Positions 28,860 to 37,733 of a stretch of DNA of 64,000 nt are shown here, piece after piece. This stretch comes from Humidesulfovibrio sp. (lineage in GTDB: Bacteria > Desulfobacterota > Desulfovibrionia > Desulfovibrionales > Desulfovibrionaceae): NCBI RefSeq assembly GCF_030689645.1, contig NZ_JAUYFU010000110.1, forward strand, positions 1 to 64,000. The letters are read 5' to 3'. Under the pieces are notes generated by a model, which saw only the letters and a program-made list of their open reading frames with translations, had not been told where the DNA came from and made no database searches. The position numbers and the translations under genes are program-made. Position 1 is the first letter of the stretch; each line of letters begins with the position of its first letter.

Positions 28860-29057
28860 CTATCCTGTGCTGGTGACTTTGCGGATGCGGATTTCGTCGC
28901 CATCAACGAGGCGGTCGTCCGAGGTGAGGAGCCTGTCTCCGCGGATGACCAGCGCGTCGTTGACGCGCAAGCCCAGGCGCTTTTGGAGCATGAGCACGGT
29001 GTTGTGGCGTTCAAAGGTGAACGTCTCGTTTTCCGGCTCCACGAATACTGTGATCAT
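28860..29057 (-). CDS. MoaD/ThiS/TtuB-like sulfur carrier
   Basis: This 65-residue beta-grasp protein (MITVFVEPENETFTFERHNTVLMLQKRLGL...) has AAGGAG seven bases before the ATG at 29057. It precedes the thiolation ATPase by five bases, so it is the probable sulfur donor carried as a thiocarboxylate. The C-terminus reads KVTSTG: the family normally ends in Gly-Gly, and here only one terminal glycine is present. Confidence 0.8.
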   Translation of the reverse strand: MITVFVEPENETFTFERHNTVLMLQKRLGLRVNDALVIRGDRLLTSDDRLVDGDEIRIRKVTSTG

Positions 29058-29235
29058 GGAGAAACTCCTTACGTCTTTAGTGGCTAACTGGTGCCCGGCT
29101 CCGTGGCGTGTGTCAAGGCGGGGGGGTATGCAGCACGTTCTGGCGCGCGCGGGCGCACAATTCTGTTGACCGGGCAAAAAAACGGGATATACAGTTCAGA
29201 GTAAGAGAAGCCCTTCCCCCCAGAGGAGCGTCATT

Positions 29236-29625
29236 ATGGATAAGCCGAAGATTCTTGTGGTTGACGATGAGAAGCACATCCGCATGCTGTACCAGGAAGA
29301 GCTTGAGGATGCAGGCTATGTTGTGGCCACCTCCGATGGCGAGGAGCCCATCTTGGAGACGCTGGAGCGCGAGGCGCCCCACGTGGTCATCCTCGACATT
29401 CGCCTGGGGCCGAACCTCTCCGGCCTGGACCTGTTGCAGACCATCCGCAGCCGCAAGGAGCATGTGCCGGTGATCCTGTCCACGGCCTACGACACCTTTC
29501 AGCACGACCTCAAGAGCATCGCGGCGGATTTCTACGTGGTCAAATCCGTGGATCTTTCCGAGCTGAAGGCCAAGGTGCGCCAAGCTCTCGCCCAGGCCTC
29601 CAAGGCTGCGCCCAAGGCGCCCTAG
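29236..29625 (+). CDS. Stand-alone response regulator receiver domain
   Basis: The product is 129 residues and only a CheY-like receiver. The acidic pair is at D10-D11, the phospho-acceptor at D54 (VVILDIRLG), the switch residue at T83 and the lysine at K103 (FYVVKS). There is no output domain. The tail is Ala/Lys/Pro-rich. No histidine kinase is adjacent, so it is an orphan that probably works by protein contact. Its stop overlaps the convergent glycosyltransferase gene by four bases. Confidence 0.92.
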   Translation: MDKPKILVVDDEKHIRMLYQEELEDAGYVVATSDGEEPILETLEREAPHVVILDIRLGPNLSGLDLLQTIRSRKEHVPVILSTAYDTFQHDLKSIAADFYVVKSVDLSELKAKVRQALAQASKAAPKAP

Positions 29626-30347
29626 CGGTTTTTTTCGCGGATTTCGTATCCGAAGTGGCGGTCCTGAAGCCAGCGCACGCCCAGCAGGTCGCGCACGCCC
29701 GCCACGGCGCGCTCCCAGTTGCCATACTTTGAAACGCCCATGTGGCGTTCGCGGTGATTCACGGGCATCTCGGCCACGGTTGCGCCCTGAAGCTTCATCA
29801 GCGTGGGCAGGTAGCGGTGCATGCCCTTGAAGCGGGGAATGCGCACCAGCATGTCGCGGCGCATGACCTTGAGCGAACAGCCCGTGTCGCGCACGCTCTC
29901 TCGGGTGATCTTGTTGCGTATGGCGTTGGCGATTTTTGATGCATAGCGCTTGCTGAGGGTGTCCTGGCGCTTTTTCCGCCAGCCGATGGCCATTGCGTAG
30001 CCCTGGTCGTACAGGGCCAGCATGGCCGGAATATCGCCGGGGTCGTTCTGCAGGTCGGCGTCCAGCGTCACCACGATGGGATGGCTGGCCTCGTCGAATC
30101 CGGCGCAGAAGGCTGCGGACTGGCCCCGGTTGCGGGTGAAGGCGAGGTAGCGCACCTCGTCGTTGCCCTGGGCCAGGGCCTTCAGGACCGCGAGGCTCTT
30201 GTCCGTGCTGCCGTCATCCACGAAGACCACTTCCCAGGTGCGGGCCAGGGGGCGCATGGCTTGGGCAAGCTCTTCGAAGAGCCGGGGGAGGTTTTCTTCC
30301 TCGTTGAACACGGGTATGACTATGGAGACGCTCTGGGTGTTTGGCAT
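29622..30347 (-). CDS. Family 2 glycosyltransferase, DPM1/ArnC-like
   Basis: This 241-residue GT-A enzyme shows SIVIPVFNEEENLPRLFEELA, VVFVDDGSTDKSLAVL and the metal site VVTLDADLQNDPGDIP. These are typical of polyprenyl-phosphate sugar transferases (DPM1, ArnC). It lacks the C-terminal membrane helices seen in ArnC, so it is the soluble DPM1-like form. It is likely to load a lipid carrier with a sugar for envelope modification. The gene ends inside the 3' end of the response regulator gene and starts next to the tRNA. Confidence 0.88.
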   Translation of the reverse strand: MPNTQSVSIVIPVFNEEENLPRLFEELAQAMRPLARTWEVVFVDDGSTDKSLAVLKALAQGNDEVRYLAFTRNRGQSAAFCAGFDEASHPIVVTLDADLQNDPGDIPAMLALYDQGYAMAIGWRKKRQDTLSKRYASKIANAIRNKITRESVRDTGCSLKVMRRDMLVRIPRFKGMHRYLPTLMKLQGATVAEMPVNHRERHMGVSKYGNWERAVAGVRDLLGVRWLQDRHFGYEIREKNR

Positions 30348-30453
30348 GGCCGGGGTATAGGAAATTTCCGGGTCGGTGTAAATAAGCGTTGACAGGGGAA
30401 TGCCTGGGGACTACATACCCCTTCTCGACGCGGGGAACGCCGCATCGACGTGT

Positions 30454-30532
<79 letters not shown>

Positions 30533-30545
30533 TTTCCCTCAAAGA

Positions 30546-30587
30546 GAACAGCCACTTAGGAAAATCCTAGGTGGCTGTTCTTGTTTT
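30546..30587 (+). terminator. Hairpin terminator just inside the element
   Basis: A 16-bp stem (GAACAGCCAC... with ...GTGGCTGTTC, one G-T pair) with an AAA loop is followed by TTGTTTT. It belongs to the element and now terminates the tRNA transcript, in place of the host terminator displaced to 46409. Confidence 0.85.
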
Positions 30588-30598
30588 CTACGGTCTCT

Positions 30599-30628
30599 GT
30601 GTCAACTGCTTGTGTCAACAGTTGACAC
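30599..30628. repeat. GTGTCAAC repeats, probable integrase arm or operator sites
   Basis: GTGTCAACT (30599-30607) is followed by the perfect 17-bp palindrome GTGTCAACAGTTGACAC (30612-30628), just upstream of the integrase start. The 9-mer GTGTCAACT recurs next to the other end of the element at 46249. Confidence 0.6.
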
Positions 30629-30645
30629 GGAATGAGGGTAAAAGT

Positions 30646-31854
30646 GTGGCTATTTCAGCCTATTGCAGCTATTGTCGTTCAACTTCACCTCTCACACTCA
30701 AACTCTGCCAGAAATGTGGTGAACCCTTAACAGGGAGTGCGCGAGCTTTCAGGGTACGGGTTAAGACTCCCAGCGGTTGGAAGAGTCGCGTGGTGTCTAC
30801 TCTTAAGGAGGCCAAAGCGCTGGAATCCGAGTTTGAAGGTTCTGAAGGCGCTGGGACGGGACAAGCAAGGCAGTCGAACCAAGTTGTCTCGCACACTCCC
30901 CAAGCCAGGCGCTCGCTAATCAAACCCCACGGGCTGACTTTCGCGCAGGTGTGGGAGCAGTTTTATCCTTGGGTTTGCCTGAGAATCAAAGACCCTGCCT
31001 TCTATGAAAACAAGTGGCGCAATCATATCGCGCCAGCGTTTGCCAACAGGACGCTTGAGAGCGTCACGACCAATGAGCTAAATGCGTTCTTCGCCAAGCT
31101 ACGGCAAAGTCCTGTGGCCCCCATGCCCTTCAGGAAGGCTAAACCAAGGGTAATGGCTATGAAGACCGCCCTGGACATCGTTAAGGCGGTTGGACGGCTC
31201 TACTCATATGCTATCGAAGACACTGACCCACCCTTGTACACGGGCTCAAATCCTTTCAGAAGGTTCAAGCCTCCTAAGTTTAATAACAAAGTTACCAATG
31301 ACCTAAACCTTGAGCAGAGTAGAAGGTTAATTGAGGTCTTAGACGCATGGGACAATCGCCCTGCCGCCTTAGCCTTTAAGCTCTGCCTCATGACGGGCAA
31401 GCGCACGGGTGAAGTCTTCCCTCTGGTCTGGCGCAACGTAAACCTAGAAGCCGGATTCATCCGTTTCATCGTCAAGAGCCGCACTCAGGACGACATTCAG
31501 AATTACCCAATCAGTCCAGGCGTTAGGCTCATTCTGGAAGAGGCTCTAAAACTGCCGCAAATGGCTTCAGGACTCGTTTTCCCTTCGGAGGCTGACAAGG
31601 TCATTCTGTATCCAAAAATTTGGGAGAGAATCAAAATAAGAGCGCGTATCCCTCAAGAGACACGCGCCCATGATTTGCGCCATACCTTCGCCAGCCGTTT
31701 ACTCAGTGAGAGGAAAGCAACTCTGGCTGAAGTTCAGAAGCTCCTTAATCATAAGAGCCCCCAGATGACAGAGCGTTATGCTCACCTGGCAGATGATGCC
31801 ATGAGGCGAGCTGCTCAGGCTGTTGATAGCCTTTTTGGAGGGAGTGATTCTTGA
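30646..31854 (+). CDS. int: Tyrosine-type site-specific integrase
   Basis: This integrase inserts and excises the island at the tRNA-fMet 3' end. The product is 402 residues from the GTG at 30646, which has GAGGG seven bases upstream; the open frame runs back over the palindromic repeats to 30571. The N-terminus is a zinc ribbon (CSYC...CQKC). An Arm/core-binding region follows (LTFAQVWEQFYPWVCLRIKDPAF). The catalytic domain shows Arg in MTGKRTGEVFPLVW, HDLRHTFASRLL, and LNHKSPQMTERYAHL with the nucleophilic Tyr. All catalytic residues are present. Confidence 0.92.
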   Translation: MAISAYCSYCRSTSPLTLKLCQKCGEPLTGSARAFRVRVKTPSGWKSRVVSTLKEAKALESEFEGSEGAGTGQARQSNQVVSHTPQARRSLIKPHGLTFAQVWEQFYPWVCLRIKDPAFYENKWRNHIAPAFANRTLESVTTNELNAFFAKLRQSPVAPMPFRKAKPRVMAMKTALDIVKAVGRLYSYAIEDTDPPLYTGSNPFRRFKPPKFNNKVTNDLNLEQSRRLIEVLDAWDNRPAALAFKLCLMTGKRTGEVFPLVWRNVNLEAGFIRFIVKSRTQDDIQNYPISPGVRLILEEALKLPQMASGLVFPSEADKVILYPKIWERIKIRARIPQETRAHDLRHTFASRLLSERKATLAEVQKLLNHKSPQMTERYAHLADDAMRRAAQAVDSLFGGSDS

Positions 31855-31979
31855 ATCAATAGAACTGGCGAACGTCAGGTTATGAACCCGACCATAAAGA
31901 ATCAACTACAGCAGAATCCCAAAAATTTACAGCAATGAGTGTCTAGTACGTCCCTGAAAAAAGTATACATTACGTAGGG

Positions 31980-32008
31980 GGTGTCAAAAACTGACACTCA
32001 AACTGACA
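31980..32008. repeat. GTGTCA/TGACAC repeats after the integrase gene
   Basis: GTGTCA (31980-31985) and two TGACAC copies (31991-31996, 32003-32008) lie in the gap of about 310 bp between the integrase and the HEPN gene. They share the core of the sites at 30599-30628. Nothing else is recognised in this gap. Confidence 0.5.
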
Positions 32009-32164
32009 CAGGTTAGAGGGGGAGATAAACATTAGTAGACCGTGAAGGCGGGGTTATGGTTTTATAGTTAAGAGCAAAAAGAGAAATGAGATTTAGCATT
32101 GCCCCATTTATCCGCCAACGCCAGGCCCTCTTGGGTAGGACGCATTAAAACTTCCTGGAGGGGG

Positions 32165-33958
32165 TTAGTGGGAAACAATAAACGGATTACCATGGCCAAA
32201 AATAAATCCACTCGCATTTGAAACTGTAATATTTGTATTCTTACATTCAAGACTGTTCATATGCGCAGAATGCAACATGATAATCTTCTCAAGGTTTTGC
32301 GTTATTGAGAGCTTTGGATTGCTTAGTGACAGCCTTATAAGCGATACAATTATGGTATCGAAATATGAGTGTAAGTGTTCTATGAGGGACTTTATGAATG
32401 ACAACACTCTCGCCCTATGAACAATTTGGTTTCTCACAAGGTATATCCTTCTAATATGCCAATCCAGCCTTTCACAATGCTTTTTGTAAGTCTTATAGAT
32501 ATCCCCAGTTGTAGAGTAGCTGTTTGATATTGAGGCGCATCTATATGCAAGCAATGGGTTGTCAAGATTACTGATAAACGCATCTCGAGATGCCTTGTGT
32601 TCTGCTGTTGTTAAAAAAAACATGGCTTTGTTGTAGTTCTCGCTATCAGTAATGGCATCAAGGGTCGCTTTTCCTGTGTTTGAAACTGCGCATATATCAT
32701 CATAAGCGGATTCAAAAATCTTAAACGGGTACGTCACTGTCAGTAATGGCAATATGTATTGCAAGTAAATCTCAATCCGATGCTCACCATGTAGTGGTTG
32801 AGGAAGAAATCCCTCTATGGCAGACCAGATGTCAAGCAGCTGGTTTTCTTCATTTAAGCTGACAGCCGCCGCTTGATGCAAATCAAATGAACGCAAAAAC
32901 TTCATCAGTAAATCACTACTATACTGACCAGATAGCAAAAGTTTGTTACTATTCAAAAGTAGCTCTTCTCGTTCAGTATGCTTAAGCATTGCACCCATTT
33001 TCATTGCATTTTGTTCACTGTTTATGCAAATGCACTTGTCGTTTTCGTCAATTACTAAGCATCTAAACGAGCATCTTGTCAGTTCAGTATGGTTGTGAAA
33101 ACTTGAAATACCGAACAGCATGCTCAAGACGGACCTTGCATATGATATGGCGGTGTGTGGCTCTTTTGCGCGAACTTCGTTGATAACGATATAGCTAGTC
33201 AATCGCTTGTCTTCTTGATTCAAGAGATTTAGTTTAAGCCGATTTGTTGTTTTGATTGACCCGCCATTCTGCTTCGAAATTTTAAATGTTTTTGCAATGT
33301 CAGGAGCAATTTCTAACTCTGCGCTACACTTAAATACGATTGTGAAATCCTTAGGCGCCATACTAAACAGCTTTAAGAAATCTGAAATCTGTTTGTGGTC
33401 CGTGATTTTCTTAGGGGCTACCTTTGGACTAAAAAAAAACTTTTTCGTCATGTGATATGCGTATTTTCCGCTAATGTTGTTTTCGTCTAGTTCGCTGCAA
33501 AATGCCAAGGCAAGCTTACGGATTGTCTCTTTTTCTGCAGGTTTTCCAACATACTCTTTAATCCTTTTATTCAGCTCTTTCCAGTAAGTCTTGCAAATTT
33601 CTTGCTCTATATTGCATGCAATAACGTGAACTCTTTCTTTGTTTTTTATTTGCGAAGTGAGTCTTCCAATGTAGATTTTAATTTCTTTCTTTTGTTGCCC
33701 TGTAAGCACAGCATCACTTTCGACTTTGTATTTAAGCTCTTCGATGCAATAATTCAAACTTGATTCAGGTGTGTGGTTTTGAGAATACTCAGAGCATAGG
33801 TATCTTAATTCATGACAGCATAGATGCGTGCTCAATGAAGGGGCACGATATGAATCTATGGTTTCATAACAAAGAGCCTCTTCAAGAGCTTGCGCAAAAA
33901 ACAGTAATCCCTGACACCTTGTTGGGTTTTGCCACTTTGTCATGTCTAGTTTTTTCAT
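32165..33958 (-). CDS. Candidate HEPN-domain defence protein (ApeA/Abi-like)
   Basis: This is a 597-residue, AT-rich gene with no close relative that I can name. Near residues 509-514 it has RNQIVH inside RLDWHIRRIYLVRNQIVHRA, the RNxxxH active site of HEPN ribonucleases. About 120 residues earlier lies LLDIWSAIEGFLPQPL, the helix that often precedes the HEPN core in ApeA-like proteins. The N-terminal 350 residues are an unrecognised, probably sensing, region. The start at 33958 follows GGAGGGG; a GTG nine bases upstream is an alternative. HEPN proteins of this build cut RNA to stop phage growth; that role here is inferred from the motif and from its place in a mobile island. Confidence 0.65.
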   Translation of the reverse strand: MKKLDMTKWQNPTRCQGLLFFAQALEEALCYETIDSYRAPSLSTHLCCHELRYLCSEYSQNHTPESSLNYCIEELKYKVESDAVLTGQQKKEIKIYIGRLTSQIKNKERVHVIACNIEQEICKTYWKELNKRIKEYVGKPAEKETIRKLALAFCSELDENNISGKYAYHMTKKFFFSPKVAPKKITDHKQISDFLKLFSMAPKDFTIVFKCSAELEIAPDIAKTFKISKQNGGSIKTTNRLKLNLLNQEDKRLTSYIVINEVRAKEPHTAISYARSVLSMLFGISSFHNHTELTRCSFRCLVIDENDKCICINSEQNAMKMGAMLKHTEREELLLNSNKLLLSGQYSSDLLMKFLRSFDLHQAAAVSLNEENQLLDIWSAIEGFLPQPLHGEHRIEIYLQYILPLLTVTYPFKIFESAYDDICAVSNTGKATLDAITDSENYNKAMFFLTTAEHKASRDAFISNLDNPLLAYRCASISNSYSTTGDIYKTYKKHCERLDWHIRRIYLVRNQIVHRARVLSFIKSLIEHLHSYFDTIIVSLIRLSLSNPKLSITQNLEKIIMLHSAHMNSLECKNTNITVSNASGFIFGHGNPFIVSH

Positions 33959-34105
33959 TGCTCTCACCCCTCCCCCAAAAGAAACTTGGTATTCGCTATA
34001 CTATCAATGTGCCATTGTCAATTTGCCGTAGCATTCCTCATTTCGCGCTGTTTCAAATCGTATGTTTTCTGGTATGGCGATTGGGCGCTATCGTTTGCTG
34101 TCGCA

Positions 34106-35146
34106 TTAACCAAAAATTGCGCTAGTTGGCGTTAATTTTTGCAGCAAGAAGCTTTTGATTCCAGTTCGTACCCACTCTTTGACGGAGATACCCGCTGCGG
34201 CCATATCACCCACGTCCTTTCCAACACTTACTGGCCAGTAAAATGCGTTAGTAAAGTTCTGCTCCCACCATGATTTTGCTGCAATACCAGCTTCATCGTA
34301 GTCAGTAGCCAACAGGATAATCTTTGCATTATTGAGCAACCTGGTAGTCTCAATGTCAGGCCTGTTTGATGCTGAACGAAGGGCAATCACAGAGGCCCAT
34401 ACTTTCGCTTCCTGGGCCACTAAGAGCGCATCAAGCTCGGACTCGACCACAACCACGCATGGGCCGCCAGGAAGCCTCAGGGGGGTCATAGAGCTACCTG
34501 GAACAACGATGTACTTACCCATGCCTTCGGAATCATTCCAGGGATATCTCCTGACCTTGATATCGACCACGGTACCATTGGCAATCGTAGGGATAACCAA
34601 GCCCTTAGAAACGAATAGTTTCTTGGGGGGTCTTATCTGAGGATTGGTTTCAGGTTTGAAGCCCCAGTGCTCTCTGGTGAGGCAAAGGTCATCGGGATTC
34701 CAACCAATTTTATAAGACTTAATGGTTTCATTGGTCAATCCTCTGGACAGTGCATACTCCATCCCCTGCTTATCCAGGCTGATATATTTGGCGCATTGGT
34801 CAACAAGTATGTTGGCTTGTGCGGTCCAATCGTCATTGGGAAGGGCTGAAGCTTTGGGTGTCCATCTTTCAACCTTAGGCTCTGGGCTCCTAAAAATTTC
34901 CTTCTCTTTGCCCTTGTCCTTGGGTTTGATACCAAGACGCTCACAAGCCTGAATATAGCTCAGTCCTTCGGTGTCATGGAGAAACTGAGTTTCATCACCT
35001 GACCAATTGCAGACCCTACACCAGAAGCGACCTTGGTCGGGCCAAGTAATGAATCTATCATCTCCACCACACTTAGGGCAGGGTCCACAGAATTCGGCGG
35101 AACCCCCTTTCTGTTTAGAACCTAACAAAGGGAAAATATTATTCAT
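34106..35146 (-). CDS. Zinc-finger/Toprim primase of the element
   Basis: This 346-residue primase has an N-terminal CHC2-like zinc finger (CGPCPKCGGDDRFITW and FWCRVCNWSGDE) and a Toprim domain (CVVVVESELDALLVAQ and ILLATDYDEAG). It resembles the primase half of phage and satellite replication proteins. It lies 256 bp downstream of the RepA-like ATPase on the same strand, with the iteron region between them, so the two probably replicate the excised element. Confidence 0.88.
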   Translation of the reverse strand: MNNIFPLLGSKQKGGSAEFCGPCPKCGGDDRFITWPDQGRFWCRVCNWSGDETQFLHDTEGLSYIQACERLGIKPKDKGKEKEIFRSPEPKVERWTPKASALPNDDWTAQANILVDQCAKYISLDKQGMEYALSRGLTNETIKSYKIGWNPDDLCLTREHWGFKPETNPQIRPPKKLFVSKGLVIPTIANGTVVDIKVRRYPWNDSEGMGKYIVVPGSSMTPLRLPGGPCVVVVESELDALLVAQEAKVWASVIALRSASNRPDIETTRLLNNAKIILLATDYDEAGIAAKSWWEQNFTNAFYWPVSVGKDVGDMAAAGISVKEWVRTGIKSFLLQKLTPTSAIFG

Positions 35147-35228
35147 ATATTAGCCATCCAATTTTCAATCCATCCCCAATAGGGGGGAGGAACAATCTAG
35201 TGTTACTTCCCCCTTTAGGGGGAGACGT

Positions 35229-35370
35229 TGGATTCTAGATTATTCATACGAAATATGAATATTTTAGAATCCAAAAAGGTCTGGATTCTGAAGGGTGTGG
35301 ATTCTGAAAACTTATTATTTTCCTAGATAATCCAGAATCCACCACCTAAAATAACCACTTTTGAATCCAG
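35229..35370. repeat. Iteron cluster, candidate replication origin
   Basis: TGGATTCT occurs at 35229, 35282 and 35298, and its complement AGAATCCA at 35266 and 35334. Degenerate copies are at 35329 (AATCCA) and 35362 (TGAATCCA). An inverted repeat ATTCATA-n5-TATGAAT lies at 35242-35260, and G/C hairpins at 35209-35222 precede the cluster. The stretch is AT-rich and sits between the primase and ATPase genes, the usual place for an origin bound by iteron proteins. Confidence 0.6.
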
Positions 35371-35402
35371 AACTTACAAGCCACCCGTTTTAATCTTACT
35401 AA

Positions 35403-36680
35403 TTACTGCACGGTCACAAGGCACTCTACAGTTCTGTTAGTATCCGAAGAGGTCCTCTTTACCCAGCTAAGTTTACCGCTCTTAACAATCTTTTCAACAG
35501 CATACTCAGTTTCGGACTGGGTATAAGAATGCCCAGATTCCTTAAGATGCTTGGACAAATTCTTTTTCACATGAGTTCTAGTCATCAATGTATTTCCAGA
35601 AGCTTCCGATTTCTTCACTTCATTAATAATGAAATCAATGATTGCTTCGTCAATCGTGTCAAACTCTTCAATATTCTTAAGGTCAAAGAACTCAAGATAA
35701 CCACCTTCTGTCCTGCGAAGAAAGAGAACATCTTCAGGAGGGCCATAGTTCTTTTTCACGACCTTAATTGCAATAAACTCGCCATCTTTGGGCTTATTGT
35801 CGAGTTTAAACTCTTTCTGAGCCCAAGCGCCAGGGAGAGAAACCATATTTAACTGCCAACGAGAAGCACCAGTGAAGGCCGTAGCACCACGAATAGAATC
35901 CTGGTGAAGAGCAGATTCAAGGTTAAAGCTTTTACCTCTGGGAATGCTCACCTTGTTGGTATGATGAACACAGAGAACGGTAGCACCAGTTTCATGAGCC
36001 AGTCTTTCCATCAAGGTACAGAAAATACTGGCGATGCTGTTGCTGTTTTCATCCTGGCCGTACACTCTGCTCATAGGGTCAATCACAATCAAGGACAGGT
36101 TCTCAATTCCCTTGGCGAACTCAGTGAGAAGATTAAACTCTTCAGACTCTGCGATAGACTTTCCATCATTCTTAAGAAGCAGTAGATTCTCACCGAAGCC
36201 AGGGTAGGTGAACATGTTGTTTTCTATTCTTTCACTAATCATTTCACGCTGAGTTTCGTCGTGTATAGACTCCAGCATGCGTTTAACGACAGTTTTTACT
36301 CTAACATTCAGAATGTCCGCATCTTCTTCGCAAAAGACACCCAGGACAGCCCCATTCTCTCTCGGAACGAAATGGTACCCAAAGAGTCCCTTCCCCGCAG
36401 CAATTGCAGCAAGCAATTGAAGGGCAAAGAAGGACTTACCAGTACCAGGAGGGGCAACAATCAGCCCAAAAGTCTTTCTCAGAAGAGAATCAAGGATGAG
36501 CCAGGCGATTTCAGGAGGAACGGTCTTGAGGATGTTCTTGACCCTATACCTATCATAATCGCCCTTCTGGAAGGGTTTCTTTGACGAAGAAGGGGAGGCT
36601 TTAGCCATACCCTGCCTCTCCATATCAGCCACAGCTTCTTTACGTGCATTGACCTGTTCGAGGATTTCGGTGCCGCTCAT
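35403..36680 (-). CDS. RepA-like RecA-fold ATPase (probable replicative helicase)
   Basis: This 425-residue protein has Walker A LIVAPPGTGKSFFALQLL, Walker B LSLIVIDPMSRVYG and VLCVHHTNKV, matching the hexameric RepA/AAA_25 ATPases of plasmids and satellite phages. The C-terminal 100 residues look like a winged-helix region (HVKKNLSKHLKESGHSYTQSETEYAVEKIVKSGKLSWVKR). The ATG at 36680 has GGAGGT upstream and overlaps the stop of a 65-residue ORF (ATGA). It is probably the helicase partner of the Toprim primase. Confidence 0.85.
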   Translation of the reverse strand: MSGTEILEQVNARKEAVADMERQGMAKASPSSSKKPFQKGDYDRYRVKNILKTVPPEIAWLILDSLLRKTFGLIVAPPGTGKSFFALQLLAAIAAGKGLFGYHFVPRENGAVLGVFCEEDADILNVRVKTVVKRMLESIHDETQREMISERIENNMFTYPGFGENLLLLKNDGKSIAESEEFNLLTEFAKGIENLSLIVIDPMSRVYGQDENSNSIASIFCTLMERLAHETGATVLCVHHTNKVSIPRGKSFNLESALHQDSIRGATAFTGASRWQLNMVSLPGAWAQKEFKLDNKPKDGEFIAIKVVKKNYGPPEDVLFLRRTEGGYLEFFDLKNIEEFDTIDEAIIDFIINEVKKSEASGNTLMTRTHVKKNLSKHLKESGHSYTQSETEYAVEKIVKSGKLSWVKRTSSDTNRTVECLVTVQ

Positions 36681-36874
36681 ACAGCACCTCCATCCATCAA
36701 ACAAATGATAGCAGGTGCGAAAGAAAGTCTCGTGATAGGGGTGGCAAAAGGAGCGCCATTCTTCCGACTGGGCACAGCTTTTTCTGCGGGTATAATGCGC
36801 GTGGTGTTATGACAATTGTGAGAATTTTTCCTTCTCGCGTGAAACAGCGTAGACTTGTGAAAATTAGTAAACAT
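36677..36874 (-). CDS. Small basic protein coupled to the RepA-like gene
   Basis: This 65-residue product is rich in Arg, His and Asn. I do not recognise it. It is supported by GAGAGGTA about eight bases before the ATG and by the four-base overlap (ATGA) with the next gene, which implies translational coupling. PSRKNGAPFATPITRLSF is the only conspicuous stretch. It may be a regulator of the replication genes. Confidence 0.5.
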   Translation of the reverse strand: MFTNFHKSTLFHARRKNSHNCHNTTRIIPAEKAVPSRKNGAPFATPITRLSFAPAIICLMDGGAV

Positions 36875-37733
36875 AGCTTTTACCTCTCTAATTATCCTCC
36901 TATTTCACAGCATGTTTCAGGTTAACGTTAAGAGCCTAAAAATGTTTGAAATAGCAAGTTATGTGGTTCTAAGGAATACGACCTTAGCCAGAGTTGTTGG
37001 TGTTGGTTGCTATTAAGTCATAATTTCTCCTTATGGTTGATGGTTACCACTGCCCCTGCTGTTTCAATGTCACATTCCAAGAAACAAACGTTGGGCTTGG
37101 GGTCTCGTCCTAAAACCTGGATACATTCTATACGATATTTCTGGCAAAATCAACCCTAGTTCTGAAAAAAAGTGAAAGATTTTGGTTAGTAAATAAAATA
37201 GAAATTGTGATTATAAAGACGGCAGAAGCAGAGGGTTTTGCTCCTGGGCAATTACGCCAGAAATACTGAATCAGCAATCATTTTAGGGCCATAAGCGTGT
37301 TTAAAGAGTGTTGCCAAGTCCATTGTTAACGCTGAAAAAGCCTTTCGCCTGAAGTTTATAATCGGCTTCGAAAGCGGCGCGCCCCTGCCAAGAGGACAAC
37401 AAGACGCTGTTTTGAGAAACATGCTCCGGCTAAACAACCCGGCTCTTTGACGTGTCCGAGCCCAACCTCAATCAAGAAGCCAACCAGTTCTTGGGTTCCA
37501 TGCTTATAGCGGCCTGGTCTTGCTTCCTGCTATTCAATGAAAGCCCTTTAATTCCAAAGAATCCTGTGCTACGTAGCAACCAATTTCGAACCCGGAGAAC
37601 CTTCATGTGAACAGTAGCCAACTAATTGCAGCGCTTTCCGAGCATAGGAACCTGAAGACCGAAGAAGCCACTATCCTTCACAACGACGAACGTTGATTCC
37701 AGATTATATCGAACAGACAGAGAGGGGTTGGCA
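36875..37733. other. Long AT-rich gap in the element
   Basis: These roughly 860 bp lie between the replication genes and the next plus-strand gene. I find no ORF with a credible start and composition; a 61-codon minus-strand frame at 37252-37437 lacks support. The divergent layout means that promoters for both sides should lie here. The element's regulatory centre is a plausible content, but no operator is recognised. Confidence 0.4.

Noticed and set aside
37252-37437. 61-codon minus-strand frame in the element's long gap
   Set aside because: No ribosome site, no recognisable product, and no support from spacing to neighbours.
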